Shown here piece after piece: positions 1 through 7,432 of a stretch of DNA of 15,762 nucleotides. Source of the stretch: Ilumatobacteraceae bacterium (GTDB taxonomy: Bacteria; Actinomycetota; Acidimicrobiia; Acidimicrobiales; Ilumatobacteraceae); assembly GCA_021741795.1 (NCBI GenBank), contig JAIOXC010000020.1, positions 1 through 15,762 on the forward strand, in the 5' to 3' direction. Under the pieces are notes generated by a model, which saw nothing but the letters and a program-made list of their open reading frames with translations, was not told the DNA's origin and did no database searches. A program made the translations under genes and the position numbers. The number at the start of each line of letters is the position of its first letter. Within the stretch, counting starts at the first letter, position 1.

Positions 1-134
1 ATCACTGCACCAAAAAGTAAATTGCGTCGCTGCTCGCGCAACATTCCTCGCAGCAGTTTCCAACCCTCACTGCGTTGCGTTTGCTCGAACTCAAGACGCG
101 TTGCTACTTCTGCATCGGTCTCGATTGTTGACAT
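1..134 (-). CDS. N-terminus of a probable ABC transporter (membrane/ATPase fusion), partial
   Basis: An open frame begins with ATG at 134 and runs off the window edge after 44 codons. The visible peptide is hydrophilic, with a charged stretch (EQTQRSEGWKLLRGMLREQR) followed by the start of a hydrophobic run (NLLFGAV). A short charged head leading into 'RxLL' and a first membrane helix is typical of ABC-type exporters that fuse the membrane and ATPase domains, but no diagnostic domain is inside the window, so the identity is tentative. It starts 15 nt after the stop of the LLM oxidoreductase gene, on the same strand, and is probably co-transcribed with it. No clear Shine-Dalgarno sequence precedes the ATG. 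Confidence 0.5.
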   Translation of the reverse strand, partial: MSTIETDAEVATRLEFEQTQRSEGWKLLRGMLREQRRNLLFGAV

Positions 135-149
135 GTTTTGTGGTGCTAC

Positions 150-1127
150 TTACGAAGCACTTGGCGAAAGGCTTTCAACGGCCTTCCAGTAGTCGAGATC
201 TGGGTCGAGTGGCAATATCGCGAGCGATGACGTGGTGACACCATTTTTGAAATATTCGTTAATGACGTCGCGACAATGTGCCGGGCTTCCATGTACGACA
301 AGTTCATCCACGGCCTGATTGGGAATGGCGGCGAGTGCAGCCTTGCGGTCGCCCGCTGCCCACGCGTCCCACATGCCCTGCAACAACGGCGCACGACCCA
401 TCCAACGATGGAAGTCGGCATACACAGGCACGTTCATATACGCAGCAATTGCAAACTTGGCGCCGGCCATCACTGTTTCGGTGTTTTCGCTTGGGCACAC
501 AAAAATGCGCGCTGTGATTTCTTTTTCGACACCGTTGGCCGCGCCGTTGACTACCGCGGCAACTTTGCTTACATCTTGTGCCGACAGCCAGTTGATGATC
601 ACGCCATCTGCTTCACGCGCACCCAACTTGAGCATGCCTTCGCGAAGTGCGGCTACCAAGATGGTTGGCTTTTGCTCGGGCTTGATGCTGAGACGAAAGC
701 CGTTGACCGAAAACGTGTCGTAGTCTTTGGTGATCTTTTCGCCGCTAAATGCATCGTGCATGAAGCGCACAACATCGCGCACTTTCTTGTACGGATCAAT
801 GAATGGCACGCCATTCCACTTTTCGACAATCACATTGCTCGACGAACCAATGCCGATCGCAAATCTCCCAGGTGCTGCATCGGCCAGTGCCGCAACACTT
901 TGTGCAATGACAGGTGCGGTGCGCGTATAGGCGGGCACGATTGCAGTGCCCAAACGAAGTCGTGGCTCCCATGCTGCGGCAAGCGCGAGTGGCGTAAACG
1001 CATCGGCTCCATCGGTCTCGGCAGACCAAATATCGCTATAACCCCAGTCGGCAAGTTGCGCAAGTTTGTCGCGCTGCGCGTGCAGGTGTCCTGGCAGTGG
1101 GACTGTCATTCCGTTACGACGAATCAT
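150..1127 (-). CDS. F420-dependent LLM-class (luciferase-like) oxidoreductase
   Basis: The 325-residue protein has the layout of the bacterial luciferase-like (LLM) superfamily, a TIM barrel that usually uses coenzyme F420 in actinobacteria. It resembles the group named after Rv3093c. Visible marks are an early strand with the acidic 'WSAETDGADAFTPLAL' segment (about residues 34-49), 'LRLGTAIVPAYTRT' (57-70), and 'GRFAIGIGSSSNVIVEKWNG' (87-106), which normally contacts the cofactor phosphate. The substrate cannot be read from sequence. The ATG at 1127 is preceded by GGAGAG at good spacing; these bases are the last codons of the upstream thioesterase, whose stop lies only 4 nt before this start, so the two genes are very likely translated from one transcript. 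An internal ATG six codons later is a less likely start. The cofactor assignment is from family knowledge, not from a specific F420-binding signature. Confidence 0.85.
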   Translation of the reverse strand: MIRRNGMTVPLPGHLHAQRDKLAQLADWGYSDIWSAETDGADAFTPLALAAAWEPRLRLGTAIVPAYTRTAPVIAQSVAALADAAPGRFAIGIGSSSNVIVEKWNGVPFIDPYKKVRDVVRFMHDAFSGEKITKDYDTFSVNGFRLSIKPEQKPTILVAALREGMLKLGAREADGVIINWLSAQDVSKVAAVVNGAANGVEKEITARIFVCPSENTETVMAGAKFAIAAYMNVPVYADFHRWMGRAPLLQGMWDAWAAGDRKAALAAIPNQAVDELVVHGSPAHCRDVINEYFKNGVTTSSLAILPLDPDLDYWKAVESLSPSAS

Positions 1128-1131
1128 GTTG

Positions 1132-1944
1132 TTACTCTCTCCACATTCGGGCTATACAACTTTGGCTTGCGGTAGCAAGCAGTGTTCCGTCTTCGGCAAA
1201 CATATTTGCCGATCCATGACCGAATCCCCGCTCGACACCTTGTATCTGTATGTCTAACAAGACCCACTTAGTGGGCACGAGGCGAACCACGCGAAGCGTG
1301 TTATCAAGGCTGTTTCCACCTCCACGAACGCCTAGTGCCTGACCAATGCCCATCGGCACAAAGTCGCCAAGCACAGCAAGAGTTGCGGCGTCCACGTCGG
1401 TCAAGACGTCAGGAATATGTGCCCACATCACTGTGCGACCGTTGTTTGGTTTGCCGTCCAGTTGTTCGAGTTCGCGGCCGATCACGAGTCGTTCTTCGAG
1501 ACGATCATGAATCGTGCCGTCGACAGGGTGACGATGCTTGCGCGTTTCAAGTTCATTCGGACCCGGCACGTCTGGCATGGGTATAAACAAATGTGCATGC
1601 TCAAATGTGCGCTCACCAAGAGCGGCGTTGACTGTAAGAATCTCACGTTCGCCAACATGACACACCGCGCGCGCCTGAGTGATCTGATGCCCGACAACCG
1701 CAAGCATGACATCGATATGCATCACCTCGCCTGGCCGTGCATACGACAAATATTGCGCGGTCGACCAGACGCAGTGCCGACCACTGAATTGCTCCATCGC
1801 CGATACAGCCGATGCCAAGCCGGCACCACCCCACAAAAATCCGCCACCTGTGCACAACCCAGGCTGTACAAGCATTGACCAGGATCCAGAGTTTTCTGTG
1901 TGGTTGCTGACTGGCTTCAGACCGAGGAATGTTGACGAATTCAT
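1132..1944 (-). CDS. acyl-CoA thioesterase, double-hotdog (TesB-like) family
   Basis: This 270-residue protein contains two hotdog folds in tandem. The first covers roughly residues 25-120, with 'QPGLCTGGGFLWGGAGLASA' forming the N-terminal loop and central helix and 'WSTAQYLSYARPGE' a following strand. The second covers roughly 165-268, with 'SLDNTLRVVRL' (D214) and 'LLATASQSCIAR' (Q261), which correspond to the Asp and Gln positions of TesB-type thioesterases. The expected reaction is hydrolysis of acyl-CoA to free acid and CoA in the cytosol. The open frame extends far upstream across the amidase gene, but that extension is antisense and unlike the family. I chose ATG 1944 because family members begin with an 'SxFLGL' segment directly after the start. 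ATG 1971 adds nine residues and is possible; neither has an obvious ribosome site. It heads the operon with the LLM oxidoreductase. Confidence 0.85.
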   Translation of the reverse strand: MNSSTFLGLKPVSNHTENSGSWSMLVQPGLCTGGGFLWGGAGLASAVSAMEQFSGRHCVWSTAQYLSYARPGEVMHIDVMLAVVGHQITQARAVCHVGEREILTVNAALGERTFEHAHLFIPMPDVPGPNELETRKHRHPVDGTIHDRLEERLVIGRELEQLDGKPNNGRTVMWAHIPDVLTDVDAATLAVLGDFVPMGIGQALGVRGGGNSLDNTLRVVRLVPTKWVLLDIQIQGVERGFGHGSANMFAEDGTLLATASQSCIARMWRE

Positions 1945-2005
1945 GTGCGAAAACACACTAATAGAAAGCATGTTTTGAGCAACTACTGTAGATACTTTAG
2001 AGGTC
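1945..2005. promoter_or_regulatory. divergent promoter region, thioesterase operon / amidase
   Basis: Sixty-one bases separate the two divergent starts. For the amidase, TACTTT at 1993-1998 fits the TAnnnT form of an actinobacterial -10 element and ends seven bases before the GTG start, which would place transcription start at or next to the start codon (leaderless mRNA). For the minus-strand operon a -10 such as TAGTGT or TACAGT can be proposed, but the choice depends on which ATG is used. Confidence 0.4.
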
Positions 2006-3409
2006 GTGACTACAACAGATTCTCCGTGGATGGGTGACGCATCTTCGCTTGTTGACGCGTTTCGGTCAAAGGATCGCTCACCTGTCGAAGAGTTGCAGGC
2101 CTCGCTAGCAGCCATTGAGCGCAGCGACTTAAACGCTTTTTCGTTTCTCGACCCGCAAGGCGCTCTCGAGAGAGCGAAGTCTGCAGATGTCACCAAACCA
2201 TTCGGTGGCGTACCACTCGGAGTAAAAGAACTTGATGCTGTCAACGGATGGCCATACACAGAAGCATGCGTGGTGTTTGCAGATCGAAAAGCAACGTATA
2301 CATCCGTGATGGTGCAACGCGCGACAGAAGTTGGTGGAGCAAACCACATTGGTTTGTGCACCGCGAGTGAGTTTGGTGGCGTCAACATCACGCGCACTGT
2401 GCTCAACGGCGCAACCCACAATCCGTGGATGCATGGGCGCACACCAGGCGGATCATCTGGCGGCAGCGCTGCAGCGGTTGCTGGTGGACTCGTCACCATC
2501 GCAACAGGTGGCGATGGCGGTGGATCAATTCGAATTCCTGCTGGTTTCACTGGTCTTGTCGGACTCAAAGGAACTTTTGGTCGCATTCCGCGCGCACCAC
2601 ATACCGAACTCGGAAACCTCACCGTCAATACAGGAGTGATGGCGCGAAGCATCCGCGACACTGCGCGTTGGTTTGATGTGTGTAACGGTCACGATTCTCG
2701 CGACCCACTGAGTTTGCAACGTGTCGAAAATTGGGAAGCACAACTTGGCACACATACAGATTCGCTGCGTGGCAAAATCGCAGTGCTCGCACCCGACTGG
2801 GGCGGCGCAGTTGTGTCGCCTGCCATGTGGACTCAACTTGAGGAATACGCGCAGCATCTATGTGCCGCAACCGGACTTCGCATTATTACTGTCGATACTT
2901 CACTACCCCGCATTGGTGCCGCGTGGTCAATCAGCGGAATGGTCGAGATTCATACCCAACTCGCCGACCACTGGCCTGCATGCGCCGATGTGCTGACACC
3001 CGAAATGCGTTTTGGTATTGAAGCCACATTTGGTAAATACGGAACAGAGGCACGTGCCAAAATTGAGGCACGACGTTTAATATTGAATCAGCGAATGGCA
3101 GAGATATTTGATGCAGTTGACTTTGTGATCACTGCGAGCAACCCCGATGTTGCATTTAATGCCGAGGGGCCTTTGCCTTCAGCATTTGGTGGCGTTAAAG
3201 CTGGCGCAGGAAATAACGGCAAACTCACGTTTCCTGCCAACCTGTATGGCAACCCAGCAATTTCGATACCAGCTGGATTAATTGATGGCTTACCCGTGTC
3301 GTTGCAAATCAATGGCCGCCACTTCAGCGAGCAACTGCTGCTTGATCTTGGTCTTGCCATGGAGCGCACTCGCCCATGGGCGCTTGTTGCACCCAACTCG
3401 CCACTCTAA
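2006..3409 (+). CDS. amidase, amidase-signature family
   Basis: The 467-residue product is a complete amidase-signature (AS) hydrolase. The Ser-cisSer-Lys triad is visible: K74 in 'GVPLGVKEL', cis-Ser S150 in 'GGSSGGS', and the nucleophile S174 in 'GGGSIRIPA'. The S150-S174 distance of 24 residues equals that between S217 and S241 of fatty acid amide hydrolase. The family hydrolyses amide bonds to a carboxylic acid and ammonia or amine. Substrate specificity is not predictable here. It is not a convincing GatA: no gatB or gatC lies nearby and it stands alone on the plus strand. The start codon is GTG; 'AGAGG' lies only two bases before it, too close for a standard ribosome site, so a leaderless start is more likely. 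Its 3' end converges on the tiny membrane-protein gene at 3434. Confidence 0.9.
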   Translation: MTTTDSPWMGDASSLVDAFRSKDRSPVEELQASLAAIERSDLNAFSFLDPQGALERAKSADVTKPFGGVPLGVKELDAVNGWPYTEACVVFADRKATYTSVMVQRATEVGGANHIGLCTASEFGGVNITRTVLNGATHNPWMHGRTPGGSSGGSAAAVAGGLVTIATGGDGGGSIRIPAGFTGLVGLKGTFGRIPRAPHTELGNLTVNTGVMARSIRDTARWFDVCNGHDSRDPLSLQRVENWEAQLGTHTDSLRGKIAVLAPDWGGAVVSPAMWTQLEEYAQHLCAATGLRIITVDTSLPRIGAAWSISGMVEIHTQLADHWPACADVLTPEMRFGIEATFGKYGTEARAKIEARRLILNQRMAEIFDAVDFVITASNPDVAFNAEGPLPSAFGGVKAGAGNNGKLTFPANLYGNPAISIPAGLIDGLPVSLQINGRHFSEQLLLDLGLAMERTRPWALVAPNSPL

Positions 3410-3433
3410 ATACCTACTTGATTGACAACAGAA

Positions 3434-3547
3434 TTATTTGTCGCGCTCTGCAATTGCCTTAACAGTCTCGAGACCCCACAGAAATACTCCGGTCATCACA
3501 ATGAAAAATATGACGCATCCGAAACCAAACAGTGCACCAGTTGACAT
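3434..3547 (-). CDS. 37-residue single-span membrane protein
   Basis: A short open frame, ATG at 3547 to TAA at 3434, encodes a 37-residue peptide with one hydrophobic helix (about residues 5-25, including 'FGCVIFFIVMTGVFLWG') and a charged C-terminal tail (ETVKAIAERDK). I do not recognise a family. The case for a real gene is its position: it starts 5 nt after the stop of the 62-residue membrane protein on the same strand, it fills the space up to the convergent amidase, and it has the typical pattern of a single-span microprotein. It may assemble with its small neighbour or with the eight-helix protein upstream. It is easily missed because of its length. Confidence 0.55.
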   Translation of the reverse strand: MSTGALFGFGCVIFFIVMTGVFLWGLETVKAIAERDK

Positions 3548-3552
3548 CGCGC

Positions 3553-3741
3553 TTACGCCTTTTCTTGTCCAGCGACCAAAAATGCGCCGAGCGCCAAAAT
3601 CGATGGAACCCAAACACCTACATAGATGCCATCCAACTGATGTGAATCACCAGTGCCCTTGAAATACAAAAATACGCTCATGGCCAAACTTCCCGCCGCC
3701 GCCAACAGTGTTGTCGCCTTCAAAATCGTTTGTGGTTTCAT
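3553..3741 (-). CDS. 62-residue two-span membrane protein
   Basis: ATG 3741 is preceded by a near-perfect ribosome site (GGAGGAATAC-ATG) and, further upstream, by a strong promoter, so this start is secure even though the open frame extends upstream to 3861. The protein has two hydrophobic segments, about residues 10-27 (TLLAAAGSLAMSVFLYF) and 40-57 (YVGVWVPSILALGAFLVA), joined by a polar loop (KGTGDSHQLDG). It fits an actinobacterial small integral membrane protein; I cannot assign a function. It is followed after 5 nt by a 37-residue single-span protein. Confidence 0.75.
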   Translation of the reverse strand: MKPQTILKATTLLAAAGSLAMSVFLYFKGTGDSHQLDGIYVGVWVPSILALGAFLVAGQEKA

Positions 3742-3759
3742 GTATTCCTCCAATTGCCC

Positions 3760-3788
3760 ACTATAGACCCGACTTGGCACTAAATCAA
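3760..3788 (-). promoter_or_regulatory. sigma70-type promoter for the small membrane-protein pair
   Basis: Read on the minus strand, TTGATT (3783-3788) and TATAGT (3760-3765) are separated by exactly 17 bases, matching the -35/-10 arrangement of the housekeeping sigma factor (4/6 and 5/6 matches). Transcription would begin near 3753, giving a leader of about a dozen bases that contains the GGAGG ribosome site at 3747-3751. This is the clearest full promoter in the window and separates the small genes from the operon upstream. Confidence 0.7.
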
Positions 3789-3832
3789 TAACCGTTGAAA
3801 GCGCGTGATTACAAAAAGCTTGTGCAGTGGTG

Positions 3833-4576
3833 TTAGGCAGCGAGCAGTGCTCGAGCAACAATGTCCGTGCAGAACGCAGTCAAAATAGCCAAATACATCA
3901 GGCCAGTCGCAGCCATCACTGCTGAATAACTTCGCTCTTTGAGCGCTGCGCGAGTCACAAGTGCGAGCACTCCAGTAACAATTGCGGATGCCAGCCAAAA
4001 CCACCCAAGCACACCGTTCCACCCATCGTCAATCGTTCCATTAATCACGCTGATCATGCCCGTTGGCAATAACAGCGCGATGACTTCGAGCGGCCACAGA
4101 TAAATCACGGCGTTAACAATTTCGTTGATGAGTTTGCGTGGCATTCCTGGCTGCACGAGATACCAGTGACCAAGAAGCATCGTGTCGCTGACCGCGCCAA
4201 GAAACAACGTGCCCACGACCACTCTGATGAGAGATACCGCATAGTCCCCCGCGCCACCATCTACAACAGCAGCAAAACCAGCAACGATGATGCCAGGAAT
4301 ACCCAACAATGGCGCAACGAGATCAAGCCGCGAACGCTTGTTGCGAATGAGCACAAATGCTGCGACCGCAACAGCAACTGCCGATACTTCCCGCACTGGC
4401 TCGACGCCGTAGCGCAACCCAAATCCACACGCGCCAGCGGCAAACACGCCATAGGTAATGCGCAGCAACATTGCATACCCAAGACCAATTTCGTGACGGC
4501 GAGTGGTAAACCACAAAAATGCAAGACCACCAACAGCCCATTGCAACAGCACTGTTGCGGCGTCGAGATGAATCAT
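3833..4576 (-). CDS. uncharacterised eight-helix integral membrane protein
   Basis: The 247-residue protein is almost entirely hydrophobic, with about eight predicted membrane helices (near residues 8-23, 32-53, 63-77, 88-105, 113-134, 154-175, 187-207 and 219-243). A distinctive polar-aromatic motif, GHWYLVQPGMPRK (135-147), follows the fifth helix, and 'NEIVNAVIYLWPLEV' begins the sixth. His136 near a membrane face could be a ligand or proton site, but that is a guess. I do not recognise a named family. It begins 15 nt after the stop of the M24 peptidase gene, so it is probably co-transcribed with it, although no ribosome site is apparent before the ATG. The downstream small membrane proteins have their own promoter. 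Confidence 0.8.
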   Translation of the reverse strand: MIHLDAATVLLQWAVGGLAFLWFTTRRHEIGLGYAMLLRITYGVFAAGACGFGLRYGVEPVREVSAVAVAVAAFVLIRNKRSRLDLVAPLLGIPGIIVAGFAAVVDGGAGDYAVSLIRVVVGTLFLGAVSDTMLLGHWYLVQPGMPRKLINEIVNAVIYLWPLEVIALLLPTGMISVINGTIDDGWNGVLGWFWLASAIVTGVLALVTRAALKERSYSAVMAATGLMYLAILTAFCTDIVARALLAA

Positions 4577-4591
4577 CGTGACTACTGGAAC

Positions 4592-5710
4592 TTAGGCTTC
4601 AACCGTTACGAGCGCATGGTTGACAGTGTTCATCGACACTGGCCCCGCATGCGTTGCTATAACAATGTCTTCTAGGCGCATGCCCCACTTGCCCGCAATA
4701 TAAATGCCGGGTTCGACGCTAAACGCATGACCGGCAGCGATAGGCAAAGTATTTCCACTGACCATGTACGGCTCCTCATGTGCCTCCATACCAATGCCGT
4801 GTCCGGTGCGGTGCACAAAGTATTCACCAAATCCTGCTGCTTCAATCACGCGTCGTGACGCACTGTCGACGTCCTGGCACGCTGCGCCAACGACACCCGC
4901 AGCAACACCTGCTGCTTGTGAAGCAAACAACACTTCATATGCCGCTGCCACATCGGCTGCTGGCTTGCCCGTATATACGCAACGCGTGATGTCACTGCAA
5001 TAGCCGTTCATTGTGCCACCAAAGTCGCACAACACAATCTCGTTTTTTGTGATGACACGCGAGCCTGCGTGATGGTGTGGGCTCGCAGCATTCTCTCCGG
5101 CTGCCACAATTGCAAAGTTAACGACGTCATGACCTTCTGCAATCAATCGTGCCGAGATGTCGGTTGACACCTGAGCTTCTGTGCGACCAATAAGAGGAAT
5201 CAAGCCAGAATGTAGTTGTAGAGCAACTCGATCTGCTGCAGCACCAGCGGCGATAAGTGCTGCGATCTCGCTTGCGTCTTTGCTCATCCGAAGCGCACCA
5301 ACAACATCAACTGCACGAACAAAGTTTGCACCGGGTACGAGTGGTAATAACTCAACCAAAAATCTGGCCCACATTTGATCGCCAACCGCAATCGACTTTG
5401 CACTACCCAGCAACTTGGCAACAATTGCCACAGGGTTTTCGGTTTCTCCCCAGGCAGTGATCGAAAAAACTCCGGGTTGCGGTGTTACGCGTGCGACCTC
5501 AAGTCGTGGCACCACCATCGTCACTTCGCCACTTTGCGGAATCACCAACATGGTCAGACGTTCGAGCGGCATTGCAAAATAACCCGATAGGTACGGAAGA
5601 TCATGACCGACAGACAGTAATGCAGCATCAACTTGCTTGGACACCATTGCGGCACGCACTTTTGCAATGCGTGCGGCGTAATCAGATGTGGATGCGATGG
5701 TCTTCGTCAT
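4592..5710 (-). CDS. M24-family metallopeptidase (Xaa-Pro aminopeptidase-like)
   Basis: The 372-residue protein has the two-domain plan of Xaa-Pro peptidases: an N-terminal creatinase-like domain (about 10-140) and a C-terminal pita-bread catalytic domain (about 145-370). All five dinuclear-metal ligands of family M24 are in place: D229 ('CDFGG'), D240 ('CSDITR'), H304 ('HRTGHGIG'), E333 ('SVEPGIYI') and E347 ('RLEDIV'); H311 in 'EAHEEPY' is also conserved. It should cleave the N-terminal residue from X-Pro peptides, or a related substrate, in the cytosol; creatinase-type or non-prolyl activities cannot be excluded. It lies 34 nt downstream of lipBA on the same strand and probably shares its transcript. 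No terminator is visible between them, and the ATG at 5710 has only a weak purine-rich leader. Confidence 0.9.
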   Translation of the reverse strand: MTKTIASTSDYAARIAKVRAAMVSKQVDAALLSVGHDLPYLSGYFAMPLERLTMLVIPQSGEVTMVVPRLEVARVTPQPGVFSITAWGETENPVAIVAKLLGSAKSIAVGDQMWARFLVELLPLVPGANFVRAVDVVGALRMSKDASEIAALIAAGAAADRVALQLHSGLIPLIGRTEAQVSTDISARLIAEGHDVVNFAIVAAGENAASPHHHAGSRVITKNEIVLCDFGGTMNGYCSDITRCVYTGKPAADVAAAYEVLFASQAAGVAAGVVGAACQDVDSASRRVIEAAGFGEYFVHRTGHGIGMEAHEEPYMVSGNTLPIAAGHAFSVEPGIYIAGKWGMRLEDIVIATHAGPVSMNTVNHALVTVEA

Positions 5711-5744
5711 GTTCGTTTCTACTTTATTGCCAAACTAGACACAA

Positions 5745-7418
5745 CTATGCATGGAGTACGAGTTGCGACTGCCCATGTGCGTGTTTGGCGTGATAACTCG
5801 AGCGAGTGAGCGGGCTCGACTGCACATGTTGCATACCAAGACTCTCGCCAAAAGCCTTGTAATGATCAAACTCTTCGGGCTCTACAAAGCGAGCAATAGG
5901 AAGATGATTGGTCGTAGGTCGCAGATACTGCCCGATGGTGACAATTTGCACGCCAACACTGGCGAGATCAATCAGGGTTTCCTCTACTTCTTGGCGCGTC
6001 TCACCCATACCCACAATCATTCCCGACTTCGTTGTGAGACCAGCAGCACGACCTCGTGCCAGCACCGAAAGGCTGCGCGCATACCCAGCCGATGGTCGCA
6101 CTGCGCGTTGCAGTCTGGCAACTGTTTCAATGTTGTGGTTTAAGACGTCGGGTCGCTCGGCGATCAGAATGTCGAGCACATCAGTGCCTTTGACGTCAGA
6201 AATCAATGTCTCTACTTTTGTAGACACATTCATCGCTCGAATTGCGCGAACAGTGTCAACCACATGTTGCATTCCACCATCCACCAAATCATCTCGAGCC
6301 ACCATGGTGAGCACGGCAAACTCAAGACCCATTCGCTGCACTGCTTCGGCCACTCGGCGCGGCTCGTCGGCATCGGGCTGCAGCGGTTTTTGCGTGTCTA
6401 TTAAACAAAACCCACACGCCCTCGTGCATCGCTCTCCCAGCACCATAAATGTTGCGGTGCCATCGTTCCAACACTCACTCAAGTTTGGGCAACCTGCTTG
6501 TTCACACACGGTCACCAAATTGAGATCGCGCAGTGTGCGCTTTGTTTTTACCACCTCGTCAGTGTGTTGCACATGTGGACGAATCCACTCTGGCTTACGC
6601 ACCGAAATACTTAAGCCGTCTGTGACGCCTGCTTGTTCAAGTCGCTTGATCATGCGCACTGGTTCACCTGCGCCTTCGCCTCTTGAAAATGCAGAAAGAT
6701 CTTGCAGGCTGTGCTTCCATGCCACATCGGCTCGCGTGTTGTGTTGCGAACCCCATCTCGATTGAGCCAATTGCGCAACGATGTCAACAACATCGTTCAT
6801 CGACACATCAATGCCCTCTTCCAACAATGACGTGACCGCATAGTCGGCAATACCGCACGGCACGATGTGCTCGCGCATAAATGTCATGTCGGTCGAGACA
6901 TTGAGTGCAAACCCATGCATTGTTCGACGATCAGTGGAACCACTGCCCACCCGCACACCGATCGCACAAATCTTTCGAGCGTTGTCAGTATTTGGATCTA
7001 GCCAAACGCCTGGAAACTCGCCCATTCGACCTGCATTGTGCACGCCAAGGTGGGCCAGTGTGTCAATGATCAATTGCTCAACGTCATATATATAGGAGCG
7101 AGTGTCAGCAGGACCATCGATGCCATGCTTTGCCGGCAAACTCAATATCGGGTAGCCGACCAACTGACCAGGCCCGTGATAGGTGATGTCGCCACCGCGT
7201 TGCACCTGCACCAACTCTGCACCGACTGCCACTGGCTCGCAGCGCAAATTATTTGTCAAGTCTGCTGTGTGTCCGTAAGTAAAAGCATGTGGGTGCTCGA
7301 GCAGCAGCAAGTGTTGGTCTACCCCGTGTTCAAACAATCCAGATTGCACTGCAAGTGCTTCGCGATATGGCACACGACCAAGCCACCTAATATGCAGCGT
7401 TGTCGATGAGTTACTCAT
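5745..7418 (-). CDS. lipBA: LipB-LipA fusion: octanoyltransferase and lipoyl synthase in one chain
   Basis: One uninterrupted 557-codon frame joins two enzymes of lipoate synthesis. Residues 1-225 are LipB (octanoyl-ACP:protein octanoyltransferase), with 'QRGGDITYHGPGQLVGYPI' (73-91), catalytic K149 in 'RKICAIGVR', and C188 in 'VPCGIADY'. Residues about 290-545 are LipA, a radical-SAM enzyme that inserts two sulfurs into the octanoyl chain. Its auxiliary cluster motif is C305-x4-C310-x5-C316, the SAM cluster motif is C331-x3-C335-x2-C338, and the RSSY serine motif lies at 539-542. The linker (about 226-290) is partly low-complexity. LipB and LipA are normally separate, adjacent genes. An internal ATG (codon 256, position 6653) with AGGTGA about 11 nt upstream could allow a separate LipA product. 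The gene starts 14 nt after the E2 gene, whose lipoyl domain is the expected substrate. Confidence 0.93.
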   Translation of the reverse strand: MSNSSTTLHIRWLGRVPYREALAVQSGLFEHGVDQHLLLLEHPHAFTYGHTADLTNNLRCEPVAVGAELVQVQRGGDITYHGPGQLVGYPILSLPAKHGIDGPADTRSYIYDVEQLIIDTLAHLGVHNAGRMGEFPGVWLDPNTDNARKICAIGVRVGSGSTDRRTMHGFALNVSTDMTFMREHIVPCGIADYAVTSLLEEGIDVSMNDVVDIVAQLAQSRWGSQHNTRADVAWKHSLQDLSAFSRGEGAGEPVRMIKRLEQAGVTDGLSISVRKPEWIRPHVQHTDEVVKTKRTLRDLNLVTVCEQAGCPNLSECWNDGTATFMVLGERCTRACGFCLIDTQKPLQPDADEPRRVAEAVQRMGLEFAVLTMVARDDLVDGGMQHVVDTVRAIRAMNVSTKVETLISDVKGTDVLDILIAERPDVLNHNIETVARLQRAVRPSAGYARSLSVLARGRAAGLTTKSGMIVGMGETRQEVEETLIDLASVGVQIVTIGQYLRPTTNHLPIARFVEPEEFDHYKAFGESLGMQHVQSSPLTRSSYHAKHAHGQSQLVLHA

Positions 7419-7432
7419 GAATTATTCCGCTC

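Noticed and set aside
276..1175. 299-codon plus-strand frame opposite the LLM oxidoreductase
   Set aside because: It is the mirror of a well-supported coding region and has shadow-like composition.
1945..2661. N-terminal extension of the thioesterase frame on the minus strand (total 509 codons)
   Set aside because: The extension is antisense to the amidase-signature core and does not resemble the thioesterase family, which starts near 1944.
3410..3433. Terminator between the amidase and the convergent tiny gene
   Set aside because: No stem-loop or T-tract could be found in this 24-nt gap.
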